Below, in pieces: positions 33,375-42,319 of a DNA stretch of 64,000 nucleotides. The notes under the pieces were generated by a model. The model was not told where the DNA came from, made no database searches, and worked only from the letters and a program-made list of their open reading frames with translations. Within the stretch, counting starts at the first letter, position 1; each line of letters begins with the position of its first letter. The translations under genes and the position numbers were made by a program. The DNA is taken from positions 1 through 64,000 of the forward strand of contig UQZM01000005.1 of assembly GCA_900545615.1 (NCBI GenBank). The letters are read 5' to 3'. This DNA is from an uncultured Collinsella sp. GTDB taxonomy: Bacteria > Actinomycetota > Coriobacteriia > Coriobacteriales > Coriobacteriaceae.

Positions 33375-34164
33375 GGGCTAGCACCCCGCCAACGGAAAAG
33401 TCTCGGGAAATGCCTCTAGCAGGCACCCCCCCCGTTATCATTTCAACAACCGTGAGCGCCACGATCTTCAGGTCAGTGGCTATGCCGCGCTTGGCGATAT
33501 ATTCAAGATCACGACGAACCATGCCGTCGAAGTCGGTATCGTTGCGGTCAGTCACCTGCCACCAGCCGGTGATGCCCGGCTTCACAGCCAAGCGCTGCAG
33601 GTCGTACTCGGTATACTCCGCGACCTCATTGGGCAGCGGCGGGCGCGGGCCGACGACGGACATCTGACCCATGAACACGTTCAGGAACTGCGGGAACTCG
33701 TCGATGGAGTGCTTGCGGATGAACTTTCCGATCTTGGTGACACGCGGGTCGTTCTTCATCTTGAACATGGCGCCGGCGATCTCGTTCTGCTCCTTAAGTT
33801 CGGCGAGGCGCTCGTCGGCGTCCCTGTACATGGAACGGAACTTCCACATGCGGAAGGTAGTCAGGCTGCCGTCGGGGCGGGTCTGGCCCACGCGGATCTG
33901 GCTGTAGAAGGGGCTGCCCTCGCTCTCCAGACGGATGAACGCCGCGAGCACCATGCTGGGGACCGCGATGACGACGAGCACGGCACCGCTGAAAACGATG
34001 TCGAACGCGCGCTTGACGGCCCTGTAGGCTAGGCGCGAGCGGTCCCAGTCCATGATGGATTGCATGGCCTTGTAACGGCCGGCGCCCTCGCGCCGGTCCA
34101 TGGCCTGAGCAATCAGCGCCGCCCCCACAGGCGTATCCGTTGCATATTGAGTTTTATCCGACAC
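33367..34164 (-). CDS. Initiating sugar-1-phosphate transferase (first copy)
   Basis: The frame is open further upstream into the loaP gene. I prefer GTG 34164 (coding VSDKTQYATD), with GGAAGAG just upstream, giving 265 residues; GTG 34179 is an alternative. The core has an N-terminal membrane helix (FDIVFSGAVLVVIAVPSMVL), TFRMWKFRSMYRDADERLA, VTKIGKFIRKHSIDEFPQFL, MGQMSVVGPRPPLPNEVAEY and PGITGWWQVTDRNDTDFDG. It is a WcaJ/PglC-type transferase that starts the lipid-linked repeat. It is the first enzyme gene after the antiterminator. Confidence 0.87.
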   Translation of the reverse strand: MSDKTQYATDTPVGAALIAQAMDRREGAGRYKAMQSIMDWDRSRLAYRAVKRAFDIVFSGAVLVVIAVPSMVLAAFIRLESEGSPFYSQIRVGQTRPDGSLTTFRMWKFRSMYRDADERLAELKEQNEIAGAMFKMKNDPRVTKIGKFIRKHSIDEFPQFLNVFMGQMSVVGPRPPLPNEVAEYTEYDLQRLAVKPGITGWWQVTDRNDTDFDGMVRRDLEYIAKRGIATDLKIVALTVVEMITGGVPARGISRDFSVGGVLAHA

Positions 34165-34229
34165 GTTCTCTTCCAACACTTCGTCCCCGGTCGGGAATCC
34201 TCCCTGTTTGATATTGCGGTCGCCAGCAG

Positions 34230-34784
34230 CTAGGCAATCGCCTTTTTGAGGTTGCGCATCACACGCTGCTCGTTGGAAAGCACTGCGAGGCCCACGCGAG
34301 TGGTTACGCGTCGGCCGCACAGATCGAGCTCCAAATAAGCCGTGCTCTTGCGTCTGTTAATGGTTTTGATAAGGCCTTCGTGGCCCAACAGCGGACCAGA
34401 CATCACTACGACCTGGTCGCCGTCTTTTAAGGCCTCGCTCATGGGAACTACGCGGTCTCCCCTATTGGTAAAACTGCCAATGAGCTGGGTCTCTTCTTTT
34501 GCCAGCGGCACAAACTGACCGTCCTGGGAAAGCACCCTGGCAAAGTCGTCCATGCGCAGCAGATACTGTTGCACGGTGCGGGGATCTGCTGAATCGCAGA
34601 TGAGATAACCGGGGAACAGCGGCTTGGTCGTGTTGACCCACTCGCCGTGAACCTTGATCTCGGTTTGATATTGGGGATAAAAGATCTCCTGCATGGCGTC
34701 AGACGGCACCACGCGCTCGATGCGCTCGCGCATTACGTCTTCGCGACCGTTTATGACCTGGATCACATACCACACGAGCACCAC
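34230..34784 (-). CDS. loaP: LoaP/NusG-family transcription antiterminator
   Basis: The 184-residue product has a NusG N-terminal domain (VWYVIQVINGREDVMRERIE, KPLFPGYLIC) and a C-terminal KOW domain (DGDQVVVMSGPLLGHEGLIK). Specialised NusG paralogs of the LoaP type lead polysaccharide and antibiotic operons of Gram-positive bacteria and let RNA polymerase read through terminators over long operons. Here it is the first gene of a unidirectional polysaccharide operon. It is preceded by a leader of several hundred bases holding a strong hairpin. The frame starts with an ATG; GGGGGTGGT lies just upstream. Confidence 0.88.
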   Translation of the reverse strand: MVLVWYVIQVINGREDVMRERIERVVPSDAMQEIFYPQYQTEIKVHGEWVNTTKPLFPGYLICDSADPRTVQQYLLRMDDFARVLSQDGQFVPLAKEETQLIGSFTNRGDRVVPMSEALKDGDQVVVMSGPLLGHEGLIKTINRRKSTAYLELDLCGRRVTTRVGLAVLSNEQRVMRNLKKAIA

Positions 34785-35260
34785 CCCCTTGCTGTCTTAC
34801 ATGTGGCTCATGGGGTTTGGGTATGGCTTCGCCAGGGCGCTTGTGCGCGAAGGCGCTCCATATTCAAACCCTGAGCCCAGTCAGACAAGCACGTGGCTCT
34901 GCCCCACCGTGAACGGTATGTACAAATACAGCTGCTAGAGACGCGGACGTGTATCGCAAAATGACCACGTCCCCAGCTGGCTGCGTGCGGGCCAGTCAAG
35001 CGGGTACAAAACTGGACCGCACGCAAACAGCTGCAGAACTGCTACGTATTGTCATGCGAAACTATTAAATGCATCCTCAAATTAACTCAATGCAAATAAT
35101 TAACGTTGCATGACATCTTTATTGGAGCTCGTGGTGTTTCTAGCACCGCCGTTACGGCCGGATGCTGATCGACCCTGTGCTTTGTGACTTGCTAGAGCCG
35201 TGAGCACAGTTGAACTCATGTAACCTTAGGTATCATAGCACAAGCTGGTAACGAAACCTA
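34785..35260 (-). promoter_or_regulatory. Leader of the polysaccharide operon with large hairpin
   Basis: No gene is seen in this gap on the minus strand. A -10 box TATGAT is at 35237-35232 (minus strand); no good -35 is evident. From there to loaP is a leader of about 440 bases. The hairpin at 34974-35033 has arms of CAGCTG, GCGTGCGG and CCAGT type paired with small internal loops over 60 bases. LoaP-dependent operons in other bacteria carry an RNA hairpin in the leader that LoaP binds, so this is a likely target. Which hairpin is the real site is not certain. Confidence 0.6.
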
Positions 35261-35508
35261 TTTGGTTAGTGGTGAACAACATTTCGTTCATTTTGCGTGA
35301 TCAAGGGGGGTTGTTTTGGGGTGTTGTTCACGTTGGCGCAGGTTATTGGGGTGCGGTGCGTGTTGCGTGGCGATAATGGGGTCGAGTTGGCCCTTCTTGT
35401 CGTCCTGTTTAATTATGTTTGTCTAACAAACTATGTACAGATATGGGAAATTAATTGCGCAACTTTTTGTGGCGGTACTTTGGGGTGCATGGTGGCTGTA
35501 TATAAAAA

Positions 35509-35532
35509 GAGCCCGCGGTTTCCCGAAGGCTC
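35509..35532 (-). terminator. Terminator of the tRNA-Ala gene
   Basis: On the minus strand a stem of GAGCC/GGCTC and CGG/CCG is followed by TTTTTATATA. It lies 12 bp past the tRNA 3' end. Confidence 0.75.
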
Positions 35533-35543
35533 TGCATTCACGA

Positions 35544-35619
35544 TGGTGGAGACGAGGGGGATCGAACCCCTGACCTCTTGACTGCCAGTCAAGCGCTCTC
35601 CCAGCTGAGCTACGCCCCC
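35544..35619 (-). tRNA. tRNA-Ala with anticodon GGC
   Basis: A 76-nt tRNA with encoded CCA: acceptor GGGGGCG, D stem GCTC, anticodon stem CTTGA with loop CTGGCAG, T arm AGGGG-TTCGATC-CCCTC. Anticodon GGC reads GCC (Ala). A G3:U70 pair, the alanine identity element, is present. It sits at the boundary between the polysaccharide locus and the core chromosome. Confidence 0.95.
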
Positions 35620-35683
35620 GTGACGAGGTAGTACTATAGGGGAAGATTCTTGGTTGTGCAAGAAGTTTTTTGGGTTGAATCTC

Positions 35684-36400
35684 TTACTTACGGGTTTTCC
35701 TGGGGCAGAAATAATCACTCTTCGAGCGATTATTTTTATCCGCCGTCCCGATAAAACCCTGATGCAACAAGAATCCTATTGCCACGCCTTGATGGACTTG
35801 AATGGTTGCCGTGCCCCGGACGATGTTGCTGATGCCGGTGTCGACTAGTAATCCCAAGGGGCTGTGGTCTAGTTCCCATTCTAGGCCTTGTTCGGTTACT
35901 TCGGTGTTGGGGGCTAGGGCGACGATGGAGAAGGTGCTGTTCTCGTGGCTTTGTATAGTCCAGGATTCGCCTTCGTGCAAGATGCGGGCGGTTACGTTGT
36001 CCTCTTCTATCCAGACGGGGGCGTCCTTGTAGCCCGCAAGCAGCCCCAGCACGGACAGGGCCATGTCGGGGCGGCCTCCGGTGGCGCAGGTTGATACTAG
36101 TTCGGCACCGGGCCAGCGGCGGCGGATTGCGTCTAGAGCTAGGGCCAGATCGGTGTAGTCCTTGTAGGGGTTGTGGCGCTCTACTTCGAAGTCCTTGGCG
36201 GCATCGACTAGAGCTCGGCCCTCATCGCTTACCGTGTCGGCGTCACCGACATAGACGTCGCAGCTCAAGCCGGCACCTAGAAGGACATCCAGGCCGCGGT
36301 CCACAGCGACGACGTGGTCGCACTCCCCTACCAGTCGGCTCAGTAGCTCTGCGCTCGTCACTACAGGGGAGCCGCATACTACTAATACTTTCTCGGACAA
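35684..36400 (-). CDS. thiN: Thiamine pyrophosphokinase
   Basis: The 238-residue protein has the thiamine pyrophosphokinase plan: VVAVDRGLDVLLGAGLSCDV, a GDADTVS loop (GDxDS type), NPYKDYTDLALALDAI, and the C-terminal thiamine-binding domain (GESWTIQSHENSTFSIVALA, TGISNIVRGTA). It converts thiamine to thiamine diphosphate with ATP. The C-terminal end after IQVHQGVAIGFLLHQ has about 25 extra basic residues (KNNRSKSDYF) of unclear role. It lies 9 bp after the HAD gene in the same direction. Confidence 0.88.
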   Translation of the reverse strand: MSEKVLVVCGSPVVTSAELLSRLVGECDHVVAVDRGLDVLLGAGLSCDVYVGDADTVSDEGRALVDAAKDFEVERHNPYKDYTDLALALDAIRRRWPGAELVSTCATGGRPDMALSVLGLLAGYKDAPVWIEEDNVTARILHEGESWTIQSHENSTFSIVALAPNTEVTEQGLEWELDHSPLGLLVDTGISNIVRGTATIQVHQGVAIGFLLHQGFIGTADKNNRSKSDYFCPRKTRK

Positions 36401-36409
36401 CGACCTCGC

Positions 36410-37099
36410 CTAGCCCTCAAAAGAAAGCACGCGAGCAAGGTCCAGCTCCTCGTAGCTGTCGATAAAGATGTCGCAGTTGGCGCGCACATCGTCACGCTTC
36501 ATGCGACCATGCGGGTCATAGATGCCCACGCGCTTAAAGCCAGCGGCGCCGGAGCTCTTAAGGCCAAAGATCGCATCCTCAAACACCCATGCGCGCTCAA
36601 ACTTGCGCCCGTGGCGCTCCTCCAAGCGACGCAGCGCAAGTTCATACACATCCGGGAACTGTTTGGAACGTCCAGCCTCGCCCGTCGTGGTAACAAACTC
36701 CATGTAAGCGTCAAGCCCGGCACCAGCAAGTGCAGACTTTACCAGCTCGGCTGGCGTGGACGTGGCCACACACATGGCAATACCAGCCGCCTTCGCCTGC
36801 TCCAAAAATGCCAGCAGGCCCTCGCGCGGCGGTACCTTGGAGTAGCCATCGATCAGAATCTCGCCCAGCTCGCGATACAGATCCTCGCCACCTATGCCAA
36901 TGCCCCACGTGTCGTGGTATGCCTGACATTCGTCCTCGAGCGACAGGTGCTCAAATTGGGCAAAATCATCCACGGTCACGTCAATCCCGTGGCGATGCAA
37001 TAACTCGGGCTGGGCATAGGCCCAAACGGGGGTGCTATTAACCAGCGTGCCATCGCAATCGAAAAGAAAAGCAACCCTGGGAGCGGCGGTACGGGACAT
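36410..37099 (-). CDS. HAD-superfamily phosphatase/phosphomutase-like protein
   Basis: Start at ATG 37099 (MSRTAAPRVAFLFDCDGTLV); 229 residues. HAD motif I is FDCDGTLVNS with the nucleophile Asp; motif II is CVATSTP; the third block is GRSKQFPDVYELALRR (conserved Lys); and the acidic pair is VFEDAIFGLKSSGAAG. The cap domain (residues 25-90) is of the beta-phosphoglucomutase group. It probably acts on a phosphosugar. Its promoter region holds the GGTAAAAC half-sites that glgB shares, so it may belong to the carbohydrate regulon. Confidence 0.85.
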   Translation of the reverse strand: MSRTAAPRVAFLFDCDGTLVNSTPVWAYAQPELLHRHGIDVTVDDFAQFEHLSLEDECQAYHDTWGIGIGGEDLYRELGEILIDGYSKVPPREGLLAFLEQAKAAGIAMCVATSTPAELVKSALAGAGLDAYMEFVTTTGEAGRSKQFPDVYELALRRLEERHGRKFERAWVFEDAIFGLKSSGAAGFKRVGIYDPHGRMKRDDVRANCDIFIDSYEELDLARVLSFEG

Positions 37100-37122
37100 A
37101 AACGAACCTTTCGATGTCAAAT

Positions 37123-37208
37123 GGTAAACATCCTGCTAAAAACGTTTTACCAAACGTCAGACTAACAATCTTGAAACCCTAATTGGTAAAACTGTCAAGA
37201 GTTTTACC
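37123..37208. promoter_or_regulatory. Cluster of GGTAAAAC half-sites between HAD gene and glgB
   Basis: Half-sites are GGTAAACA at 37123-37130, GTTTTACC at 37144-37151, GGTAAAAC at 37185-37192 and GTTTTACC at 37201-37208. The last two form a perfect inverted repeat with an 8-nt spacer. The same motif occurs at 47012-47019 upstream of the GH13-GH77 gene. The look (AACGTTTTACC) is of LacI-family operators that control maltose or glycogen genes. The regulator is not in the window. Confidence 0.6.
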
Positions 37209-37430
37209 ATCGCAATTCTGCCAGTGGTCTAAACATGGCGCTCGCCGATTAAACACCGCCGCAAATCCACTTTTCTCCATAAAAGTAACGAACAGGTGTT
37301 ATCGTATTTCGTGCCGAAAGTTCCACCGAGCACGCGAGGTGGAACGAATCATAGAACTATCGCCGTCCCTTCGATTCGTGCAGCCTTGGACCTTTCGCAT
37401 CTAGTCACCAAGGCAACACGCTGCCGCGTC

Positions 37431-39692
37431 ATGATGGGATCAAACGTGAGCGATACAAAGCTAAAGCCAGCAACTAAAAAGCCCGCAACCCGCAAGCCGG
37501 CTCCGCACGCACCGGAGCTCTCTAAGGACGATGTCTATCTGTTTGGCATTGGCATGTGGGAGCGCAGCTGGGAAAAGATGGGCGCGCACCCCGATACGCA
37601 GAACCGTACGCGCGGCTGGCGTTTTTGCGTTTGGGCGCCCGACGTAAAGAGCGTCCATGTCATTGGTGAATTTAACGACTGGGATGAAGAAGCCAACCCG
37701 CTGGTGCCCGTGCATACGAGCGCTATCTGGGAAGGCTTTATTCCTGGCGCCGAGCAGGGCCAGCTCTATAAGTACCTGATCGAGACCAACGAGGGCGAAA
37801 AGCTCTACAAGGCCGATCCATACGCCTTCAAGGCCGAGTGCCCTCCGGGTACCGCCAGCGTGCTGTGGACCCTCGACGGCTATAAGTGGAACGACGCCGC
37901 GTGGCTCAAGCGCCGCGCCGGCCACAACCACATGTCGCAGCCGCTCAACATCTACGAGGTGCATATTGGCTCGTGGAAGCGCCACGGCGACGCGCCGCAG
38001 GGCGAGCCGGACGAGTACGGCAACTACCCCGGCCCCATGGACCCCTTCCCCGCGCAGCGCGGCGAGTTCTACACCTACGACGACCTGTCGGTGGAGCTCG
38101 TAGACTACGTGCGCGACATGGGCTACACGCATATCGAGGTCATGCCGCTCATGGAGCATCCCTTCGATGGCTCCTGGGGCTACCAGACGACCGGCTACTA
38201 CGCCGCCACCTCGCGCTACGGCAACCCGCAGCAGCTCATGCACTTTATCGATGCGTGCCACGAGGCTGGCATCGGCGTGATCATGGACTGGGTACCCGGC
38301 GGTTTTTGCGCCGACTCCCACGGCCTTGCCACTTTTAACGGTCACATGCTGTTTGAGCACGAGATTCACCCCAACTGGGGCACGCATAAGTTCGACTTCG
38401 CCCGTGGCGAGGTCCGCTCCTTCCTGGTCTCTAACGTGCTGTACTGGCTCGAGAACTTCCACGTTGACGGCATTCGCATGGACGGCGTGTCCAGTATGCT
38501 GTACCTCAACTTTGGCATCGACGATCCGGGTCAAAAGAAGTTCAACAAGTACGGCACCGAGGAAGACCTGGACGCCAGCGCGTTTATCCGTCAGGTCAAC
38601 TGCGCTGTGGAGGCGCACTACCCCGACGTGATGATGATGGCCGAGGAGTCCACCGCGTGGCCGCTCGTGACCTATCCGCCGCAGGACGGCGGCCTGGGCT
38701 TCCACTACAAGTGGGACATGGGCTGGATGAACGACACCCTGCACTACATGCAGACCGATTTTCCGTGGCGCCCCGGCAACCACGGGCTGCTCACGTTCTC
38801 CATCATGTACGCCTTTACCGAGAACTTTATTTGCCCGCTGAGCCACGACGAGGTCGTGCACGGCAAGTGCTCGCTCATCGGCCGCATGCCGGGCGACTGG
38901 TGGCGCCAGTTTGCCGGCCTGCGCACGCTGGCCTTCTACCAGATGACGCACCCCGGTGCCAAGCTCAACTTTATGGGCAACGAGATCGGCCAGTTTATTG
39001 AATGGCGCTACTACGAGTCCATCCAGTGGTTCCTGACCGAGCAGTACGAGACCCATGCGCACCATCAGGCGTTTATCAAGGCGCTCAACCACCTATACAC
39101 CGCCGAGCCCGCCCTATACGAGCGCGGCTACACCGACGACGGCTTTACGTGGATCGACGCGGACAACTCCAAGCAATCCATCGTGAGCTTTGTGCGCCAG
39201 GGCGAGGACGTCAACGACGACCTGGTGATCTTGATCAACTTTGACCCGGCGAGCTACGAGAGCTTCCGCGTGGGCGTGCCGCGCGAGGGTGACTGGGAGG
39301 TCATCTTCGATTCCGACCGTCCCGAGTTTGGCGGCAGCGGCTATGCCGGCAAGGAGCCCTACACCTGCTCGAGCGAGCCCTATCCCTGGAACGGGCAGAT
39401 GGACTCCATCGAGATCAAGGTTCCTGGCCTGGCTGGCGTGGTGCTTAAGCGCCGCGGTCCCAGCAGCTATAAGCCGCCCGTGGTTGAGGAGCCTAAGGCT
39501 GCGCCCAAGAAGCGCACGTCCTCGGTGAAGCCCAAGACCGCAGCCGCTAAGAAGGCTCCAGCCAAGGCTAAGGCTGCCAAGCCCACTGCCAAGGCTTCGG
39601 CAAAGTCCACCACGGCCAAGAAGGCAGCCACCAAAAAGGCTGCTCCCAAGGCCAAGTCAGCTTCTGTTAAGTCGACCGCTAAGGACGCGTAA
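37431..39692 (+). CDS. glgB: 1,4-alpha-glucan branching enzyme with Lys/Ala-rich tail
   Basis: I place the start at ATG 37431 (MMGSNVSDTKLKP; 753 residues), with GTG 37446 as an alternative; no strong ribosome-binding site is seen. After an N-terminal CBM48 domain (RGWRFCVWAPDVKSVHVIGE) comes the GH13 barrel: IMDWVPGGFC, FHVDGIRMDGVSSMLY (Asp nucleophile), MMAEESTAWP (acid/base Glu) and CPLSHDEVVHGK. The enzyme makes alpha-1,6 branches in glycogen. The last 68 residues (from about 686) are a Lys/Ala/Pro/Thr repeat (KAPAKAKAAKPTAKASAKST and so on), resembling histone H1 or bacterial nucleoid-protein tails. This extension is not part of usual GlgB. It is first in the glycogen cluster. Confidence 0.93.
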   Translation: MMGSNVSDTKLKPATKKPATRKPAPHAPELSKDDVYLFGIGMWERSWEKMGAHPDTQNRTRGWRFCVWAPDVKSVHVIGEFNDWDEEANPLVPVHTSAIWEGFIPGAEQGQLYKYLIETNEGEKLYKADPYAFKAECPPGTASVLWTLDGYKWNDAAWLKRRAGHNHMSQPLNIYEVHIGSWKRHGDAPQGEPDEYGNYPGPMDPFPAQRGEFYTYDDLSVELVDYVRDMGYTHIEVMPLMEHPFDGSWGYQTTGYYAATSRYGNPQQLMHFIDACHEAGIGVIMDWVPGGFCADSHGLATFNGHMLFEHEIHPNWGTHKFDFARGEVRSFLVSNVLYWLENFHVDGIRMDGVSSMLYLNFGIDDPGQKKFNKYGTEEDLDASAFIRQVNCAVEAHYPDVMMMAEESTAWPLVTYPPQDGGLGFHYKWDMGWMNDTLHYMQTDFPWRPGNHGLLTFSIMYAFTENFICPLSHDEVVHGKCSLIGRMPGDWWRQFAGLRTLAFYQMTHPGAKLNFMGNEIGQFIEWRYYESIQWFLTEQYETHAHHQAFIKALNHLYTAEPALYERGYTDDGFTWIDADNSKQSIVSFVRQGEDVNDDLVILINFDPASYESFRVGVPREGDWEVIFDSDRPEFGGSGYAGKEPYTCSSEPYPWNGQMDSIEIKVPGLAGVVLKRRGPSSYKPPVVEEPKAAPKKRTSSVKPKTAAAKKAPAKAKAAKPTAKASAKSTTAKKAATKKAAPKAKSASVKSTAKDA

Positions 39693-39785
39693 CAAAGCCG
39701 TTACCACTGTAATTACCCGCCCCACGGGGGCGTAGGATGTAAGTCATAACCGTTCCGGGAGATATCCCCCGGGGGAAAGGAACGT

Positions 39786-42212
39786 ATGAATAAGATCTTC
39801 GACAACAAGCAGGAGTTTACCGAGCTCTATCGCGATGCCGTCATGAGCATCAGCGGCAAGAGCGTCGAGGCCGCCAGCGACCTCGACCGCTTTAACGCCC
39901 TGGCCAAGCTCGTGGCCGAGAAGGCCCGCACCGTTGCCACCGCCAGCGACGCCCGCGTCACCGCCGAGGGCAAGAAGCGCGTGTACTACTTCTCGATCGA
40001 GTTTTTGATCGGCCGCCTTCTCGACAACTACCTGCTCAACTTTGGCGTGCGCGACATGGTCGCCGAGGCGCTCGACGATATGGGCTTCGACCTGTCCGTC
40101 ATCGAGAACCAGGAGCCCGATCCGGCACTGGGCAACGGTGGCCTGGGCCGTCTGGCCGCATGCTTCCTGGATTCCATGGCAGCCGAGGGCATTGCCGGCT
40201 ACGGCAACGGCATGCGCTACCGCTACGGCCTGTTTAAGCAGGAGATCGTCAACGGCAGCCAGGTCGAGGCCACCGACGAGTGGCTCACCCACGGCTATCC
40301 CTGGGAGGTCCGCCGTCAGGACAAGGCCGTGACCATCAAGTTTGGTGGCCACGTCGAGGGTTTTGAGGAGAACGGCCGCACGTTCTACCGCACGGTGGAC
40401 ACGCAGGACATCCTGGCCGTCCCCTACGACATCCCCGTCGTGGGCTATGCCGGCGAGACCGTCAACAAGCTGCGCGTCTGGGCCGCCGAGCCGGTCGAGG
40501 AGCACTTCGATCTGGAGGCCTTCAACCGCGGCGACTACGCCCTGGCAGACGCCGAGCGCGCCGAGGCCGAGGCCATCAGCGCCATCCTCTACCCCAATGA
40601 CGCCGGCGAGCACGGCCGTCTGCTGCGCCTGAAGCAGGAGTACCTGTTTGTCTCGGCCGGCATCTACAGCCTGCTCGACACCTTTGAGAAGGAGCACGGC
40701 GCGAACTGGGAGCTGCTGCCGCAGTTTGTGGCCATCCATACCAACGATACCCACCCCGCCATGTGCGGCCCCGAACTCATGCGTATCCTCATCGACGAGA
40801 AGAAGCTCGAGTGGGACGACGCCTGGAACATCGTGACGCAGGTCGTGAGCTACACCAACCACACCATTCTGCCCGAGGCTCTGGAGAAGTGGCCCATCGG
40901 CACGTTCTCCAAGCTCCTCCCCCGCGTGTACCAGATCATCGACGAGATCAGCCGTCGTTGGCACGAGTCGTTCGACACCACGCAGGAGGGCTGGCAGGAG
41001 CGTCTGCGCCAGACCGCCATCCTGTGGGACGGCGAAATCCGCATGGCCAACCTGTCCGTGATCTGCAGCCACAGCGTCAACGGCGTGGCCAAGATCCACT
41101 CCGACATCATCAAGAACATCGTGCTCAAGGACTTCTATGCCCTCACGCCCGAGAAGTTCAACAACAAGACCAACGGCATCTCGCACCGTCGCTTCTTTGC
41201 CGAGGCCAACCCCACCTACGCCAAGCTCGTGACCGAGGCTATTGGCGACGGCTGGCTGAAGGACGCCTTTGAACTGGAGAAGCTCAAGGAGTTTAAGGAC
41301 GACACCGAGTTCCTGAAGGCCGTGGGTGCCTCCAAGCGCGCCAACAAGGAGCGTCTGGCCGCCTACGTTAAGGCCGAGACCGGTCTGGTCATCGACCCCA
41401 ACACCGTCTTCGATGTTCAGGTTAAGCGCTTCCATGCCTACAAGCGCCAGCTCATGAACATCATGAAGGTGATGGACATCTACAACCGTCGCATCGCCGA
41501 TCCCAACTTCCACGTGACGCCGACGACCTTCATCTTTAGCGGCAAGGCTGCCTCGAGCTACACCTTTGCCAAGGAGACTATCCGTCTGATCAACTCCGTG
41601 GCCGATGTCATCAACAACGACCCGCGCGTCAACGAGGTCATGAAGGTCTGCTTTATCCCCAACTTCCGCGTGAGCAACGCCCAGCTCATCTACCCCGCCG
41701 CCGAGATCTCGGAGCAGATCTCCACGGCCGGCAAAGAGGCCTCGGGCACGTCCAACATGAAGCTCATGATGAACGGCGCCATTACGCTGGGCACCCTCGA
41801 CGGCGCCAACATCGAGATCGCCGACCTGGCCGGCCGCGAGAACGAGGCCATCTTTGGCCTGACCGCTCCCGAGGTCGAGCAGCTCTGGGCATCCAACAGC
41901 TACTTTGCGTGGGATACCCTCAACGGCGACCGCGAGCGCCTGGGCCGCGTGATGGACGAGCTCAAGGACAACACGTTTGCGGGTCTTTCGGGCAACTTCG
42001 AGAGCATCTACAACGAGCTCATGAACAACAACGACCCCGACCTGGTCATGGCCGATTTCCGCAGCTACGTCGACGCTTGGGAGAAGCTCACGAACAGCTA
42101 CGGCGACCAGGAGACCTGGAACCGCAAGGCCCTGCTCAACACCGCGTCCAGTGGCTGGTTCTCGAGCGACCGCACCATTCGCGAGTACCGCGACGAGATC
42201 TGGCACGCGTAA
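39786..42212 (+). CDS. glgP: Glycogen phosphorylase
   Basis: The 808-residue enzyme begins at ATG 39786 after GGGGGAAAGGAAC. It has the glycogen/starch phosphorylase landmarks: YYFSIEFLIGRLLDNYLLNF, DPALGNGGLGRLAACFLDSM, VQVKRFHAYKRQLMNIM, and the pyridoxal-phosphate block EASGTSNMKLMMNGAITLGT. It releases glucose-1-phosphate from glycogen ends. It lies 93 bp after glgB and is followed by a strong hairpin (42249-42279) before glgC. Confidence 0.96.
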   Translation: MNKIFDNKQEFTELYRDAVMSISGKSVEAASDLDRFNALAKLVAEKARTVATASDARVTAEGKKRVYYFSIEFLIGRLLDNYLLNFGVRDMVAEALDDMGFDLSVIENQEPDPALGNGGLGRLAACFLDSMAAEGIAGYGNGMRYRYGLFKQEIVNGSQVEATDEWLTHGYPWEVRRQDKAVTIKFGGHVEGFEENGRTFYRTVDTQDILAVPYDIPVVGYAGETVNKLRVWAAEPVEEHFDLEAFNRGDYALADAERAEAEAISAILYPNDAGEHGRLLRLKQEYLFVSAGIYSLLDTFEKEHGANWELLPQFVAIHTNDTHPAMCGPELMRILIDEKKLEWDDAWNIVTQVVSYTNHTILPEALEKWPIGTFSKLLPRVYQIIDEISRRWHESFDTTQEGWQERLRQTAILWDGEIRMANLSVICSHSVNGVAKIHSDIIKNIVLKDFYALTPEKFNNKTNGISHRRFFAEANPTYAKLVTEAIGDGWLKDAFELEKLKEFKDDTEFLKAVGASKRANKERLAAYVKAETGLVIDPNTVFDVQVKRFHAYKRQLMNIMKVMDIYNRRIADPNFHVTPTTFIFSGKAASSYTFAKETIRLINSVADVINNDPRVNEVMKVCFIPNFRVSNAQLIYPAAEISEQISTAGKEASGTSNMKLMMNGAITLGTLDGANIEIADLAGRENEAIFGLTAPEVEQLWASNSYFAWDTLNGDRERLGRVMDELKDNTFAGLSGNFESIYNELMNNNDPDLVMADFRSYVDAWEKLTNSYGDQETWNRKALLNTASSGWFSSDRTIREYRDEIWHA

Positions 42213-42248
42213 AGGCGTGCGAGTTCCCTTTGCCAGCACGGCATTACT

Positions 42249-42279
42249 CGACGGGCGCGACCGAGCGCCGCGCCCGTCG
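42249..42279 (+). terminator. GC-rich intercistronic hairpin after glgP
   Basis: Perfect 11-bp stem cgacgggcgcg/cgcgcccgtcg with a 9-nt loop, but no T tract. It could stabilise the glgP mRNA end or attenuate transcription into glgC. Confidence 0.6.
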
Positions 42280-42319
42280 CTAATGGGTTTAGGAACATCG
42301 ATGACAGAAGGAGAAATCG

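Noticed and set aside
34470..34485. GGTAAAAC-like motif inside loaP
   Set aside because: It lies in coding sequence and far from a start, so it is most likely chance.
35297..35543. G- and T-rich gap next to tRNA-Ala as a gene or second RNA
   Set aside because: The open frame there has no good start, and the only clear structure is the tRNA terminator at 35509-35532.
35544..35619. tRNA-Ala as an attachment site for the island
   Set aside because: No direct repeat of its 3' end was found at the other side of the island within the window, and no intact integrase is adjacent.
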